64,000 nucleotides of DNA from SHVZ01 sp041906305. Its GTDB lineage: Bacteria; Pseudomonadota; Alphaproteobacteria; SHVZ01. Shown here one piece after another: positions 38,150 through 46,779 of the stretch. The stretch's first letter is position 1. Each line of letters starts with the position of its first letter. A model generated the notes under the pieces. That model searched no databases. It was given only the letters and a program-made list of their open reading frames with translations, and was not told the origin of the DNA. The translations under genes and the position numbers were made by a program. Location: the NCBI GenBank assembly GCA_041906305.1, contig JAYRJL010000010.1:62001-126000 (forward strand). Reading direction: 5' to 3'.

Positions 38150-39945
38150 TCGTTCTTCGCGAGCTGGCGGTCGAGGAACTCGCGCACGCCGTCATAGGCG
38201 CGCTTGCGGTTGGCCGGCCGCCAGTAGCCGTGTCCTTCGTACGCGATCTCCTGGTACTCGACCGGCATCCCGCGCTTCTTGAGGAAGGCGACGATCTGGT
38301 CGGACTCGCTCTTCGGCACGCGCGGGTCGCGGTCGCCGTGGCTGACGAACAGCGGAACCTTGATACGGTGGGCACGGCTGCTCGGCGAGAGCCAGCGCAT
38401 CAGATCCGGGTCGACCAGCGGGTCGCCGTACTCGGTCGCCCGATGCCCACGGCGCCACGGCCCGGTGTCGCGGAGCAACGTCTCGAAGTTGACGACACCG
38501 AAGATGTCGACACCGGCCTGCCAGAGATCCGGTTGCTCGGCGAGCGCCGAGAGAACCATGAATCCGCCATAGCTCTCGCCCCAGATCGCCATGCGCCGGG
38601 GATCGACGCCCGGCCGGCGCTTCAGCCACTCGCCGCAGACCCCGAGGTCGCGCACGCTGTCCATGCGCCGCTCGCGATCGTCGAGTCCCGCGTAGCGCCG
38701 GCCGTAGCCGGTGCTGCCACGGACGTTGGGCGCGAAGACCAGGTAACCCGCCTCGACCAGCACATGCAGGTCGAAACGGTAGTTCGCCTTGGTCTGGCTC
38801 TCTGGCCCGCCATGCACGAACATGACGACCGGCCAGCCGCGCGCCGGCGCGGTGCCCTTTGGGCGATAGAGGAAGCCCGAAAGCGGCACGCCGTCGAAGC
38901 TCTCGAACTTCACCAGCTCCGGCTCGACCAAGGTGCCGACCAGGCGGCCGGCGGTTTCGCCCGCCATCGGCGCCGCCACCGTGCCGGCGGCAACGTCGAG
39001 GAGGCGGATGCGGCTGCCGGCGGTCGGCGTCGAGAAGGCGAAGGCCAGCCGCTTGCCGTCCGGTGACCAGGCCATCTCCGAGATCACGCCTCCGGGCGAG
39101 ACCGACAGCGGCCGCGGCCTGCCCTCCGGCGACAGCAGCACGAGCTTGCTGTAGCCGTCCCGATTGACGTTCGCGGCGAGCCGGCCATCGGACGCCAGCG
39201 CGAAGCCATCGACGTCGGCATCGGGCGTATAGAGCCACTCGACCTTGCCACCGGCGAGCGTGTAGCGGCCGATGCCGAGGAAGTCGCGGTCGCCGTCGGC
39301 GAGGAAGTAGAGCGCGCTACCGTCCTTGTTCCAGCGGAAGCCGCTGGCCTTCACGGGGCGAGACGCCAGCCTGATCGGCCGGCGCTCGCCGGACTTCAGG
39401 TCGAACAGGCTGATGCCGATGTCGAAGGTCGAGTGATCCTCGGTCAGCACGATCAGGCTGCCGCCAGGCTGCACGCCGGAGGTCTGGAAAGTCTCGCCCT
39501 TCTCCGCCAGCGTCTCGACCTTGCCGGTGGCTATGGTCATGCGGTGCAGATCGTAGCGCGCCTTGTCGCGTCCGTTGGCGGCATAGACGATCGCCGCGCC
39601 GTCGGGCGTCCAGGTACCGAAGGTGTGGATCGTCTCCGGTGCATTAACCAGCCGCCTAGCCTCGCCGCCCGCGATCGGTACCAGCCAGAGCTGCGCGTGC
39701 TCGTCGCCGCCCGCATCGATCGAAAGGATCGCCTGAGTGCCGTCTGGCGATGCGCGCACCGACATGCAGCGTTCGCCCGGAACGTGGGAGAGGCGCCTCG
39801 GCGCCTTGCCGTCCAGAGGCACGACCCAGGCCTGATTCACGCCGTCGCCAGGACCGAGACAAAGCAAGGCAGAGCCGTCGGGAAGGAACGCGGGCGCGGA
39901 GAAGCCTTCGAGAGCGATCAGCTCGTCGGTCGGAACGCGGGCCAT
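38146..39945 (-). CDS. S9 family prolyl oligopeptidase-like serine peptidase
   Basis: Protein of 599 residues from the ATG at 39945 (MARVPTDEL). Residues about 1-340 form a WD-like beta-propeller (repeats such as WTPDGAAIVYAANG and WNKDGSALYFLADG). The C-terminal hydrolase domain has the catalytic triad S458 (WGESYGG), D540 (GDRDPRVP) and H572 (YEGHGYW). This is the acylaminoacyl/prolyl oligopeptidase class, which cleaves short peptides. No signal peptide is visible, so cytoplasmic processing of imported peptides is likely. It lies downstream of the ammonia-lyase and deacylase-like genes on the same strand. Confidence 0.92.
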   Translation of the reverse strand: MARVPTDELIALEGFSAPAFLPDGSALLCLGPGDGVNQAWVVPLDGKAPRRLSHVPGERCMSVRASPDGTQAILSIDAGGDEHAQLWLVPIAGGEARRLVNAPETIHTFGTWTPDGAAIVYAANGRDKARYDLHRMTIATGKVETLAEKGETFQTSGVQPGGSLIVLTEDHSTFDIGISLFDLKSGERRPIRLASRPVKASGFRWNKDGSALYFLADGDRDFLGIGRYTLAGGKVEWLYTPDADVDGFALASDGRLAANVNRDGYSKLVLLSPEGRPRPLSVSPGGVISEMAWSPDGKRLAFAFSTPTAGSRIRLLDVAAGTVAAPMAGETAGRLVGTLVEPELVKFESFDGVPLSGFLYRPKGTAPARGWPVVMFVHGGPESQTKANYRFDLHVLVEAGYLVFAPNVRGSTGYGRRYAGLDDRERRMDSVRDLGVCGEWLKRRPGVDPRRMAIWGESYGGFMVLSALAEQPDLWQAGVDIFGVVNFETLLRDTGPWRRGHRATEYGDPLVDPDLMRWLSPSSRAHRIKVPLFVSHGDRDPRVPKSESDQIVAFLKKRGMPVEYQEIAYEGHGYWRPANRKRAYDGVREFLDRQLAKND

Positions 39946-40012
39946 GTGAGATCCCGAAAACGGTGGAGAGATGAGACGGCGTTCCGAGCATGACGCGGAC
40001 GGGCCGCGTCGT

Positions 40013-41137
40013 CTATCCGCGCACGGCCTCGGCGGTGCGCCCGACGATCTTCGCGTAGAGGGCAGGGTCGGTGTCGCCCTCGGTCGAGAACAGGAGGACG
40101 CGGCTCTTGCCATCGAGGCCGAGCTTCACGCGCATCTCCTCCGACGCCGCGACCGCCATCAGGCCGGCCAGCCCGGCAACGCCCGACTCCCCGGCGACGA
40201 CGGGTTTGTCGCCACCGGCTCCATCGGCAAGCAGCCGCATCGCATCAGGCACGCCGCCATCGGGGATCGAGAGAAACGCATCAGCTGCGGTGCGGAGCAC
40301 CGTCCAGGCAGAGGCGGAAGCGAGGCCGCAGGAAAGCCCGCCCATCACCGTCTCGAGGTCGCCGGGGAACTGCGCGATACGCCCCTGCTCCGCTGCCAGC
40401 ATCAGGCAGGCGGCCTTGTCGGGCTCGACAACGACGAGGCGCGGTCGCGATGCGCCCCAGCGGATCTCGGCATAGGCCGCAACCGCGCAGGCGAGCCCGC
40501 CGACGCCGGCTTGCGCGAAGATATGGGTAGGGGCTGCGCCCATCTGATCGGCCGCCTCGTCGACCGCGACCATGTAGCCTTCCATGATCAGGTTCGGGAC
40601 CTCGTCGTGCGGGTCCTCGCTGGTGTCGGCGATCACGGTCCAGCCGTTCTTCTTGGCCGTTGCCGCGCACTCGGCGACCGCCTCGTCGTAGGTGCCCTTG
40701 GTGCGGACGATCTCGGCCCCGAAGGCGGCGATCGCCTGGATGCGGTTTTCGCTCACGCCCGACGGCACGTAGATCACCGCGCGGCACCCGAGCCGCTGCG
40801 CACCCCAGGCGACGGCTCGTCCGTGGTTGCCGTCGGTCGCGGAGGTGAAGACGCGACCCGCCGATCCGTCACGCGCGGCGATCCTGGCGATCGCATAGGG
40901 ACCGCCGAGCGCCTTGAAGGCCTTGAGGTGGAAGCGCCGGCCTTCATCCTTGATCCGGAACGACGCGATCCCGAGTCCGAGGGCAAGCCCGGGAAGATCG
41001 GCGAGCGGCGTCGGCCGGTAGCCGTCCCAGGACGAGATCTCGGCCTTCGCCTCAGCGAGCCGTGCGGCCGAGAGATACGGCGCGGCCGCGGCCAGCGCCC
41101 CGGTCGGCCGGGCCGCGCGATTGATCAGGAGGGACAC
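40013..41137 (-). CDS. Diaminopropionate ammonia-lyase-like PLP enzyme
   Basis: Fold-type II PLP enzyme of 374 residues when started at the GTG at 41137, which lies 7 bases after the upstream stop; an ATG at 41227 would create a long overlap. GYRPTPL (39-45) and K75 in FKALGG, the Schiff-base lysine, match DpaL. Later motifs include SATDGNHGRA and ESGVAGLAGL. DpaL converts 2,3-diaminopropionate to pyruvate and ammonia; related enzymes act on other amino acids. The deacylase-like gene directly upstream could supply a free amino acid as substrate, which is inference. Confidence 0.82.
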   Translation of the reverse strand: MSLLINRAARPTGALAAAAPYLSAARLAEAKAEISSWDGYRPTPLADLPGLALGLGIASFRIKDEGRRFHLKAFKALGGPYAIARIAARDGSAGRVFTSATDGNHGRAVAWGAQRLGCRAVIYVPSGVSENRIQAIAAFGAEIVRTKGTYDEAVAECAATAKKNGWTVIADTSEDPHDEVPNLIMEGYMVAVDEAADQMGAAPTHIFAQAGVGGLACAVAAYAEIRWGASRPRLVVVEPDKAACLMLAAEQGRIAQFPGDLETVMGGLSCGLASASAWTVLRTAADAFLSIPDGGVPDAMRLLADGAGGDKPVVAGESGVAGLAGLMAVAASEEMRVKLGLDGKSRVLLFSTEGDTDPALYAKIVGRTAEAVRG

Positions 41138-41144
41138 GGACGGA

Positions 41145-42095
41145 TCAGTCGCTTCGCCGGGCGAAGCGGAGCGCACGATCGCCCTTTTTCGCACGATGGT
41201 TCGGCATGACCAGATAGCAATCGTCATGCGGCGTGGCCACGGTCTCGTCGCCGTCCTGGGCGATCGGCGAGCCGGCCTTGGCGAAATGCTCGAGGCCGGT
41301 GAAGTCCTTCACGAACTTGAATCGGTCGGTCTTCACCGTGTAGCCGCCGGAGACGTCTACCATCGTCTGCGGCTTCGGCGACTTGACATGCACATGGCTC
41401 ATCATCGTCGCTTCGTCGATGGCGCCGGTGACGGCGAGGAAACGAAGCGCGGTGTCGAGCGCGACCTTGGCGGCGTTGCTCTCCCAGTGCTGGCCGCATT
41501 CGACCAGGATCGCCGTCTTGCTGTTCGCGCGGTCGTTGAACGGCGTGTACTCGATCAGGCGCTTGCCCTGGATGTGGCCCTGGCCGGCGACGATCCATGG
41601 CGGCACGCCCACCTGCTTCGCGAGCTTCCGCTCCTTGCCGAGGCCATGGACGATCATCAGGGGCGCCGACGGCGTCCCCATCGAATGGATGTCGAGCAGA
41701 TAGTCCACGGTGTCGAAGACCGGGCGCAGCTCGCGCGCGCGCCTGAGCTCGGCCGACGTCTCGGGCCCGTCGAGACGGCTTTCGACCCAGACCCGGTTGA
41801 AGTCCTCGTCGACGTAGCGCGACGCGTTCGGCTTGGCCGGATCGAACCGCTGATAGGCACCGACATTGACGAAGGCCAGCGTCATCCTTCCCTGCCTCGG
41901 CTTCAGGCCAAGCGAGAAGATCTTCTCGAGCGCGATCGCGCCGCAGATCTCGTTCCCGTGGGTCAGCGCATTGACCATCACGTGCGGTCCCGGCTTGCCG
42001 GAGTCGAAGCCGTGGACGTAGGGCACGCCGTCGGTGCCCCTGGCGAAGCGGGAGATGTCGGGGGCGGTCAGCTCGACTGGATGATGCGTCGTCAT
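41145..42095 (-). CDS. Succinylglutamate desuccinylase/aspartoacylase family protein (M14-like)
   Basis: Protein of 316 residues. The zinc site is clear: H46 and E49 in THGNE, and H137 in LLDIHSM. DEDFNRVW, near residue 97-103, carries the conserved substrate-binding Asn-Arg. The family removes acyl groups from amino acids such as N-acetylaspartate or N-succinylglutamate. Gene order suggests a deacylation step before the ammonia-lyase encoded 7 bases downstream. A perfect inverted repeat lies just before its start codon. Confidence 0.88.
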   Translation of the reverse strand: MTTHHPVELTAPDISRFARGTDGVPYVHGFDSGKPGPHVMVNALTHGNEICGAIALEKIFSLGLKPRQGRMTLAFVNVGAYQRFDPAKPNASRYVDEDFNRVWVESRLDGPETSAELRRARELRPVFDTVDYLLDIHSMGTPSAPLMIVHGLGKERKLAKQVGVPPWIVAGQGHIQGKRLIEYTPFNDRANSKTAILVECGQHWESNAAKVALDTALRFLAVTGAIDEATMMSHVHVKSPKPQTMVDVSGGYTVKTDRFKFVKDFTGLEHFAKAGSPIAQDGDETVATPHDDCYLVMPNHRAKKGDRALRFARRSD

Positions 42096-42102
42096 GGATC
42101 TC

Positions 42103-42136
42103 GATAAAGTCGGGGATGGCGGATCCCGACTTTATC
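42103..42136. promoter_or_regulatory. Perfect 12-base inverted repeat before the deacylase-like gene
   Basis: GATAAAGTCGGG (42103-42114) and CCCGACTTTATC (42125-42136) are exact inverted copies separated by 10 bases. It lies 8 bases before the ATG at 42095 and 12 bases after the stop of the enolase-superfamily gene, both on the minus strand. It may be an operator, an attenuator or an mRNA structure limiting translation. No T-run follows. Confidence 0.6.
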
Positions 42137-42147
42137 AAGGTCCGGGC

Positions 42148-43329
42148 TCAGGCGAACAGGGACTTCGGGTTCTCGGTGTAGCGGGCGAGCTTCTTGGGAT
42201 CGATCTCGACGCCGAGGCCGGGGCTGTCGGGGATCTGGAGATAGCCTTCCTTGTCCAGCTTGAACGGCTCGACCGTGATGCCGTCGACATAGGGGCTGCC
42301 GCCGATGAACTCGACCAGGTCGGTTTCCGGGAAGGCGGTCGCCATCTGCAGGTCGGCGGCGACGCCGAGCGCGGTGTTCCAGCCGTGCCCGATGTATTTC
42401 ACGCCGAAGTCGTATGCCATCCAGGCAATGCGCCTCTGCTCGGAGATGCCGCCGACCTTGGTCACGTCCGGCTGGACGATGTCGAAGGCACCACGCGTCA
42501 GCCAGGGGATGAATGCCTGGCGCCGGGTCAGGACCTCGCCCCCGGCGATCGGCACCGGGCTCTTGCGGCGGAGCTCGCAGAAATCGTCGATCGCATCCGG
42601 CTTAAGCGCCTCCTCGAACCAGCCGATCTCGTAGTCCTTCAGCATCTCTGCGGTGCGCATCGCCCATTTGAGGCCGTGCGGCCAGTAGGCGTCACTGGCG
42701 CCGGCGTCGACGAACAGCTTCGACTTGGGCCCCGCGCCTTCGCGCGCCGCCTTCACGATCGCCTCGTCGAGCTTGTGGTCGAGGGCGCGGCCGAAGGGAC
42801 CCCAGCCGATCTTGAAAGCGGTGAAGCCCTTTGCCCTGTAGGAGGCGACCACGTCCTTCATCTTCTTCGGCTCTTCCATCAGCAGCGAGCAGTACGGCTG
42901 CACGCGCTCGCGATGGCGGCCGCCGAGCAGGCGGCTGACCGAAAGGCCGGTCACCTTGCCGAGGATGTCCCAGAGCGCGATGTCGATGCCGCTGATCGTG
43001 TGGGTCAGCGAGCCGCCGCGGCCCATCCAGAAGGTGTTCTGGTGCAGCTTCTCCGACACGCGCTCGGGCTGAAGCGCGTCCTCGCCGGCATAGAGCGGCT
43101 CCAGCACCTTGAGCGCAGCGGCAACAAGGCGCGCGTCGGTGAACACGCTGCCGAAGCCGGTGACGCCGGCATCCGTGTGGACCGCGATCAGCGCGTGGAT
43201 CGAATCCTCGGGCTTGATCTCGGCCGACCAGCCGCCCTTCGGGCTCTCGCCGAACAGGGGCACCGACCGGATCGAGGTGATCCGGACCTTGGGCGCGCCG
43301 TTCGCGGCCTTGGACTTCTTCTCGCTCAC
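42148..43329 (-). CDS. Mandelate racemase/muconate lactonizing enzyme family protein (enolase superfamily)
   Basis: Protein of 393 residues. The GTG start at 43329 follows a GGAGGG site. Metal ligands D208 (FVDAG), E239 or E240 (WFEE) and E265 (GGE) are present. K173 in FKIG and the D288-H315 dyad (QPDVTKVGG, GHGWN) are those of the mandelate-racemase subgroup, typical of acid-sugar dehydratases; the first Lys of the KxK motif is replaced by Ala. The substrate is not identifiable. It begins the minus-strand unit leading to the deacylase-like, ammonia-lyase-like and S9 peptidase genes. Confidence 0.88.
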   Translation of the reverse strand: MSEKKSKAANGAPKVRITSIRSVPLFGESPKGGWSAEIKPEDSIHALIAVHTDAGVTGFGSVFTDARLVAAALKVLEPLYAGEDALQPERVSEKLHQNTFWMGRGGSLTHTISGIDIALWDILGKVTGLSVSRLLGGRHRERVQPYCSLLMEEPKKMKDVVASYRAKGFTAFKIGWGPFGRALDHKLDEAIVKAAREGAGPKSKLFVDAGASDAYWPHGLKWAMRTAEMLKDYEIGWFEEALKPDAIDDFCELRRKSPVPIAGGEVLTRRQAFIPWLTRGAFDIVQPDVTKVGGISEQRRIAWMAYDFGVKYIGHGWNTALGVAADLQMATAFPETDLVEFIGGSPYVDGITVEPFKLDKEGYLQIPDSPGLGVEIDPKKLARYTENPKSLFA

Positions 43330-43428
43330 GCTTCCCTCCCCGATGATCGTGCAGAGAGGGTCATCGGCCGCGGGCCGCGGTGCAAGTCAAACGAGCGGGT
43401 TGAGGAACGCCGACCGCCGCGGGCGGGA

Positions 43429-46128
43429 TCAGAAGGCGGCGACCTTGCCCTGGGCGATCACCGCGCGCACGGCGGCGCCGATCTCCTCCGGCAGCACGGG
43501 CTTGGAGATGACCGAGTTGATCCCGCTCTTGCGGAGCGATACGTCTTCCTCGGCCGAGATGAAGCCGCTGAGCATCAGGATCGGGAGGTTGGGGCGGATG
43601 CCCTTCATCTCCTTGGCCAGCTGCTCGCCGGGCACGCGCGGCATCGCGCGGTCGGTGATGACGAGGTCCCAGCCGTTCGGCTTCTCGCGGAACGCCGCCA
43701 GCGCCAGCAGCGGCTCGGCGAACGCATCGACCGAGTATCCGAGCCGCATCAGGATATCCTTGGTGACGGCCAGCAGCGCGCGATCGTCGTCGACCAGCAG
43801 GATCCGCTCCTTGCCGGACCCCGCGGTGAGAGACGCGGGCTTCTGCTCCCGCGAGGGCAGCGCCGCGCCGTCGATGGTCGGGAAATAGATCGAGAACGAG
43901 GTGCCGACTCCGGGCACGCTCTCGATCGCCACCACGCCTTCGTGGTTGCGGATAATGCCCTGAACGGCGGCGAGGCCGAGGCCCGTGCCCTGGCCGACTT
44001 CCTTGGTCGTGAAGAACGGCTCGAAGATGCGCGGCATCGTCTCTTCGTCGATGCCGCCGCCCGTGTCGCGGACGGTGATGCGGGCATAGCGCCCGTCGAT
44101 CAGCGTGCCCGACTGCCCGCGGACCGGCGTCTGCGGCCAGGGATCGCCGCCGGTATCACGGCCCTCGGCCCCGCGGACCTGGACCGACTTCACCGAGACC
44201 TTGATCGAGCCTTCCTTCGAGCCGATCGCCTGGGCTGCGTTGAGGCAGAGGTTGAGCAGCACCTGGTGGATCTGAGTGGCATCGCCAGCGACCATGCACT
44301 CGTCCATCCGCTCGACCTGCAGCGAGACGTTCGACGGCATCAGCGGGTTGACGATGGTCAGGCTGTCCTTGACCACGGTACCGAGCTCGAGCGGCTTCCG
44401 CTCGGACTCGGCGTTGCGGCTGTACGTCAGGATCTGACGGACGAGATCGCGCGCGCGCGTGCCCGACTCGATGATCTGCCGGAGGCGCTCGTAGCCCGGA
44501 TCCTCTTTCGGCGTGTCGATCATCAGCAGCGAGCAGTTGCCGAGGATGCTGCCGATGATGTTGTTGAAATCGTGCGCGATGCCGCCGGCGAGGGTGCCGA
44601 GCGCCTGGGTCTTCTGAGCCGCGTGGTATTTCTCGGTCAGCTGCGCGCGCTCGGCCTCGGAGCGCACGCGCTCGGTGATGTCCTCGTAGGTCTTGACGAA
44701 GCCGCCGGTCGGAAGCGCGGTGACGAGAGTCTCGACCACGCGGCCGTCGGGGAGCCGGCGCTGCTGGCGGAAGCTGCCCTTCTTGTCGCGCAGCAGCTGC
44801 GAGATCGCACCGACCTGGGAGGCGACCAGCGCGTCGGCCTCGCCCGGCCCGAAGTCGCCGCGAAGGGCGGAGAAGCGCGCGAGGTCCTGGTATTTCCGGC
44901 GCGGATAGACGAAGCCGTCCGGGTACTTGTTCACCTCGATGTAGCGGTCATTGAACAGCACCAGCGAGAAGTCGGCATCGAACACGACGATGCCCTGCTT
45001 CATGTTGTCGAGCGTCGTCTGCAGCAGCGCGGACTTCTGATTGATCAGATGCTCGCGCTCTTTGAGCTCGGTGATGTCGGTATGGACGCCGACGATGCGC
45101 CCGTCGCTGGTGCGGCGCTCGCTGATCTTCAGCCACTTGCCGAAGGCGAGCTCGCTCTCGAAGGTCGAATCCGCCTCACGCCGCTGGCGCAGACAGGACT
45201 GTATCCAGGACTCCACCTGATCGGGCGGGATCGAGATGCCGCCGTTGCGCACGGAGGCCAGCAGGAGCTCGCGGAAATGGACGCCGACGGCGAAGACCTC
45301 GGCCTGGAGCGGATGCAGCTCGACGTAGCGCTTGTTGAACAGCGCCACCGTGTCATCCGGATTGTAGATGATGAAGCCTTCGGAGATGCTGTTGATCGCG
45401 AGCTCGAGCTCGTTGCGCGCCTGGATCGCCGCCTCGGCTGACGTGGCGGCGGCGACGACCGCGCGATGCGTCTTCACCGTCTGGACGAACAGCATGACGA
45501 AGACGGCGAGGCCGCCGGCAAGCGTCAGGACGAAGAGGCCGAGAAGCTGGAGGTAGAGCTCGCTGTGGCGATTGCGGGCGCCGCTGACCTCGTTCGATTC
45601 ATAGAGGAGCGCGTGCCGGACGAGGTCCTTGAGCGGCGCACGGAACTCGTCAAGCTTGACGTCGACCTTGGCCAGCGACTCCGGCGTCAGGTTCGGCATG
45701 CGGTTGATCTCGGGCTCGAGTTCCTCAAGCGTCCGGATCATCGCACGCACCGACGGAACGACGCCCTCGATCTCGCGAAGGCCCGCGTTCTGGGATCCGC
45801 TGAGCAGCGGCGTCAACCGGCTCCAGAAGATCTCGAAGCGTTCCTTCGCCTCGTCTGAATTGTCCTTGCTCGGCTGGAGAGCGAAGGCCTTGAGCGCTTC
45901 GCTGAAGCGGAGAAACTCGATCTCCGCCTGGGCGACGAACCAGATGGTGATCCGGCTCTCCTTCTCGATCAGGGCCCGCTGCTGGATCAGGCCCTGGAAG
46001 ATGAAGAAGACGCCGATAAGGAACGCGCAGAAGGCGACCACGAGCGCGCCGTAGCGGATCAGAGGCCATCTGACCTCGTCGATTCCGCCGACCGGCTGGT
46101 TGGCGGGCGTCGCCGCTGCCGCTGACAT
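43429..46128 (-). CDS. Hybrid sensor histidine kinase with two PAS-like domains and receiver
   Basis: Protein of 899 residues from the ATG at 46128. Two membrane helices (about 26-49 and 195-217) enclose a helical periplasmic sensor of about 145 residues. Two PAS-like domains (about 240-355 and 368-490) follow, then the dimerisation domain with phospho-accepting H519 (GGIAHDFNN), the ATPase domain (N-box near 621-640, DTGGGI, GQGTGLGL), and a C-terminal receiver (RILLVDDD, D826 in VITDRAMP). It probably senses a periplasmic signal, perhaps through the SUOX-fold protein encoded 50 bases upstream on the same strand, and passes phosphate through the receiver to an HPt such as that at 49181. Confidence 0.93.
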   Translation of the reverse strand: MSAAAATPANQPVGGIDEVRWPLIRYGALVVAFCAFLIGVFFIFQGLIQQRALIEKESRITIWFVAQAEIEFLRFSEALKAFALQPSKDNSDEAKERFEIFWSRLTPLLSGSQNAGLREIEGVVPSVRAMIRTLEELEPEINRMPNLTPESLAKVDVKLDEFRAPLKDLVRHALLYESNEVSGARNRHSELYLQLLGLFVLTLAGGLAVFVMLFVQTVKTHRAVVAAATSAEAAIQARNELELAINSISEGFIIYNPDDTVALFNKRYVELHPLQAEVFAVGVHFRELLLASVRNGGISIPPDQVESWIQSCLRQRREADSTFESELAFGKWLKISERRTSDGRIVGVHTDITELKEREHLINQKSALLQTTLDNMKQGIVVFDADFSLVLFNDRYIEVNKYPDGFVYPRRKYQDLARFSALRGDFGPGEADALVASQVGAISQLLRDKKGSFRQQRRLPDGRVVETLVTALPTGGFVKTYEDITERVRSEAERAQLTEKYHAAQKTQALGTLAGGIAHDFNNIIGSILGNCSLLMIDTPKEDPGYERLRQIIESGTRARDLVRQILTYSRNAESERKPLELGTVVKDSLTIVNPLMPSNVSLQVERMDECMVAGDATQIHQVLLNLCLNAAQAIGSKEGSIKVSVKSVQVRGAEGRDTGGDPWPQTPVRGQSGTLIDGRYARITVRDTGGGIDEETMPRIFEPFFTTKEVGQGTGLGLAAVQGIIRNHEGVVAIESVPGVGTSFSIYFPTIDGAALPSREQKPASLTAGSGKERILLVDDDRALLAVTKDILMRLGYSVDAFAEPLLALAAFREKPNGWDLVITDRAMPRVPGEQLAKEMKGIRPNLPILMLSGFISAEEDVSLRKSGINSVISKPVLPEEIGAAVRAVIAQGKVAAF

Positions 46129-46181
46129 CACGGGCTTCTCGTGGCGCCTACTGAGGTTCGGATGCCGCTCTTACGAGAGCG

Positions 46182-46703
46182 TCAGCGAACCCGCAGTTCC
46201 TTGACCTGCCAGACCCACTTCGCCTGGGTCTCCTTGTTCTTCAGCGCCGGGAACTCGTCCTGCGGATAGATGATCCACAGCGGCCCCTTCTCGCGCACGC
46301 GCAGCTGCTCGCCGTTCATGCGGTAGGCCAGGATCACCGGATATTTCTGGAAGTCCGCCATCGGGATCTCGACCTTGTAGTCGTTGAGCGCGACGGCCGT
46401 GACCGTCTCGCCCGAGGCGCCCAGGCGGTCGAACAGCGTCTTCAGGTTGACGCCTTCGAACTCGGGCGTGCCTTCGGTCCAGGCGGTCGAGGTCTTGACC
46501 TTCACCTTGCCGACGCTCTCGAGCAGCGCCAGGTCGAAGGCGGCCTTGTCGCCGTCATTGGTGACCTTGATCTTGCCGGTGACCTCGAGGAAGGGCCGGT
46601 CGGCCGGCTTCGCCAGCGGTTGGGCGAGCGCGGGCACGGCGGCCAGGACCATGATCGAGACGGCCCAGGCGAGCGAGCCGATGGCATTGCGAATGAGTGA
46701 CAT
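46182..46703 (-). CDS. Secreted SUOX-fold (molybdopterin-binding-like) protein without cysteine
   Basis: Protein of 173 residues from the ATG at 46703, which has a GGAGAA site; the upstream extension lacks one. Signal peptide about 1-28 (ends ALAQ). The mature part resembles the oxidoreductase molybdopterin-binding domain (LEVTGKI, VNLKTLFDRLG, KGPLWIIYP). The mature chain has no cysteine, so the thiolate that ligates molybdenum in sulfite-oxidase enzymes is missing. Redox catalysis is therefore unlikely; a periplasmic sensing or binding role for the adjacent kinase is a reasonable guess. Confidence 0.72.
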   Translation of the reverse strand: MSLIRNAIGSLAWAVSIMVLAAVPALAQPLAKPADRPFLEVTGKIKVTNDGDKAAFDLALLESVGKVKVKTSTAWTEGTPEFEGVNLKTLFDRLGASGETVTAVALNDYKVEIPMADFQKYPVILAYRMNGEQLRVREKGPLWIIYPQDEFPALKNKETQAKWVWQVKELRVR

Positions 46704-46779
46704 ATTCTTCTCCGTTCCCTTTCGGATGACAGCGCCGTTTCCGGCGATCCCTTCCCCCGACAAACCGTATGCTTAGAGT

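Noticed and set aside
42094..45441. 1115-codon open frame on the plus strand
   Set aside because: It runs opposite the enolase-superfamily and sensor kinase genes, whose domains and catalytic residues are intact; its composition is that of a shadow frame.
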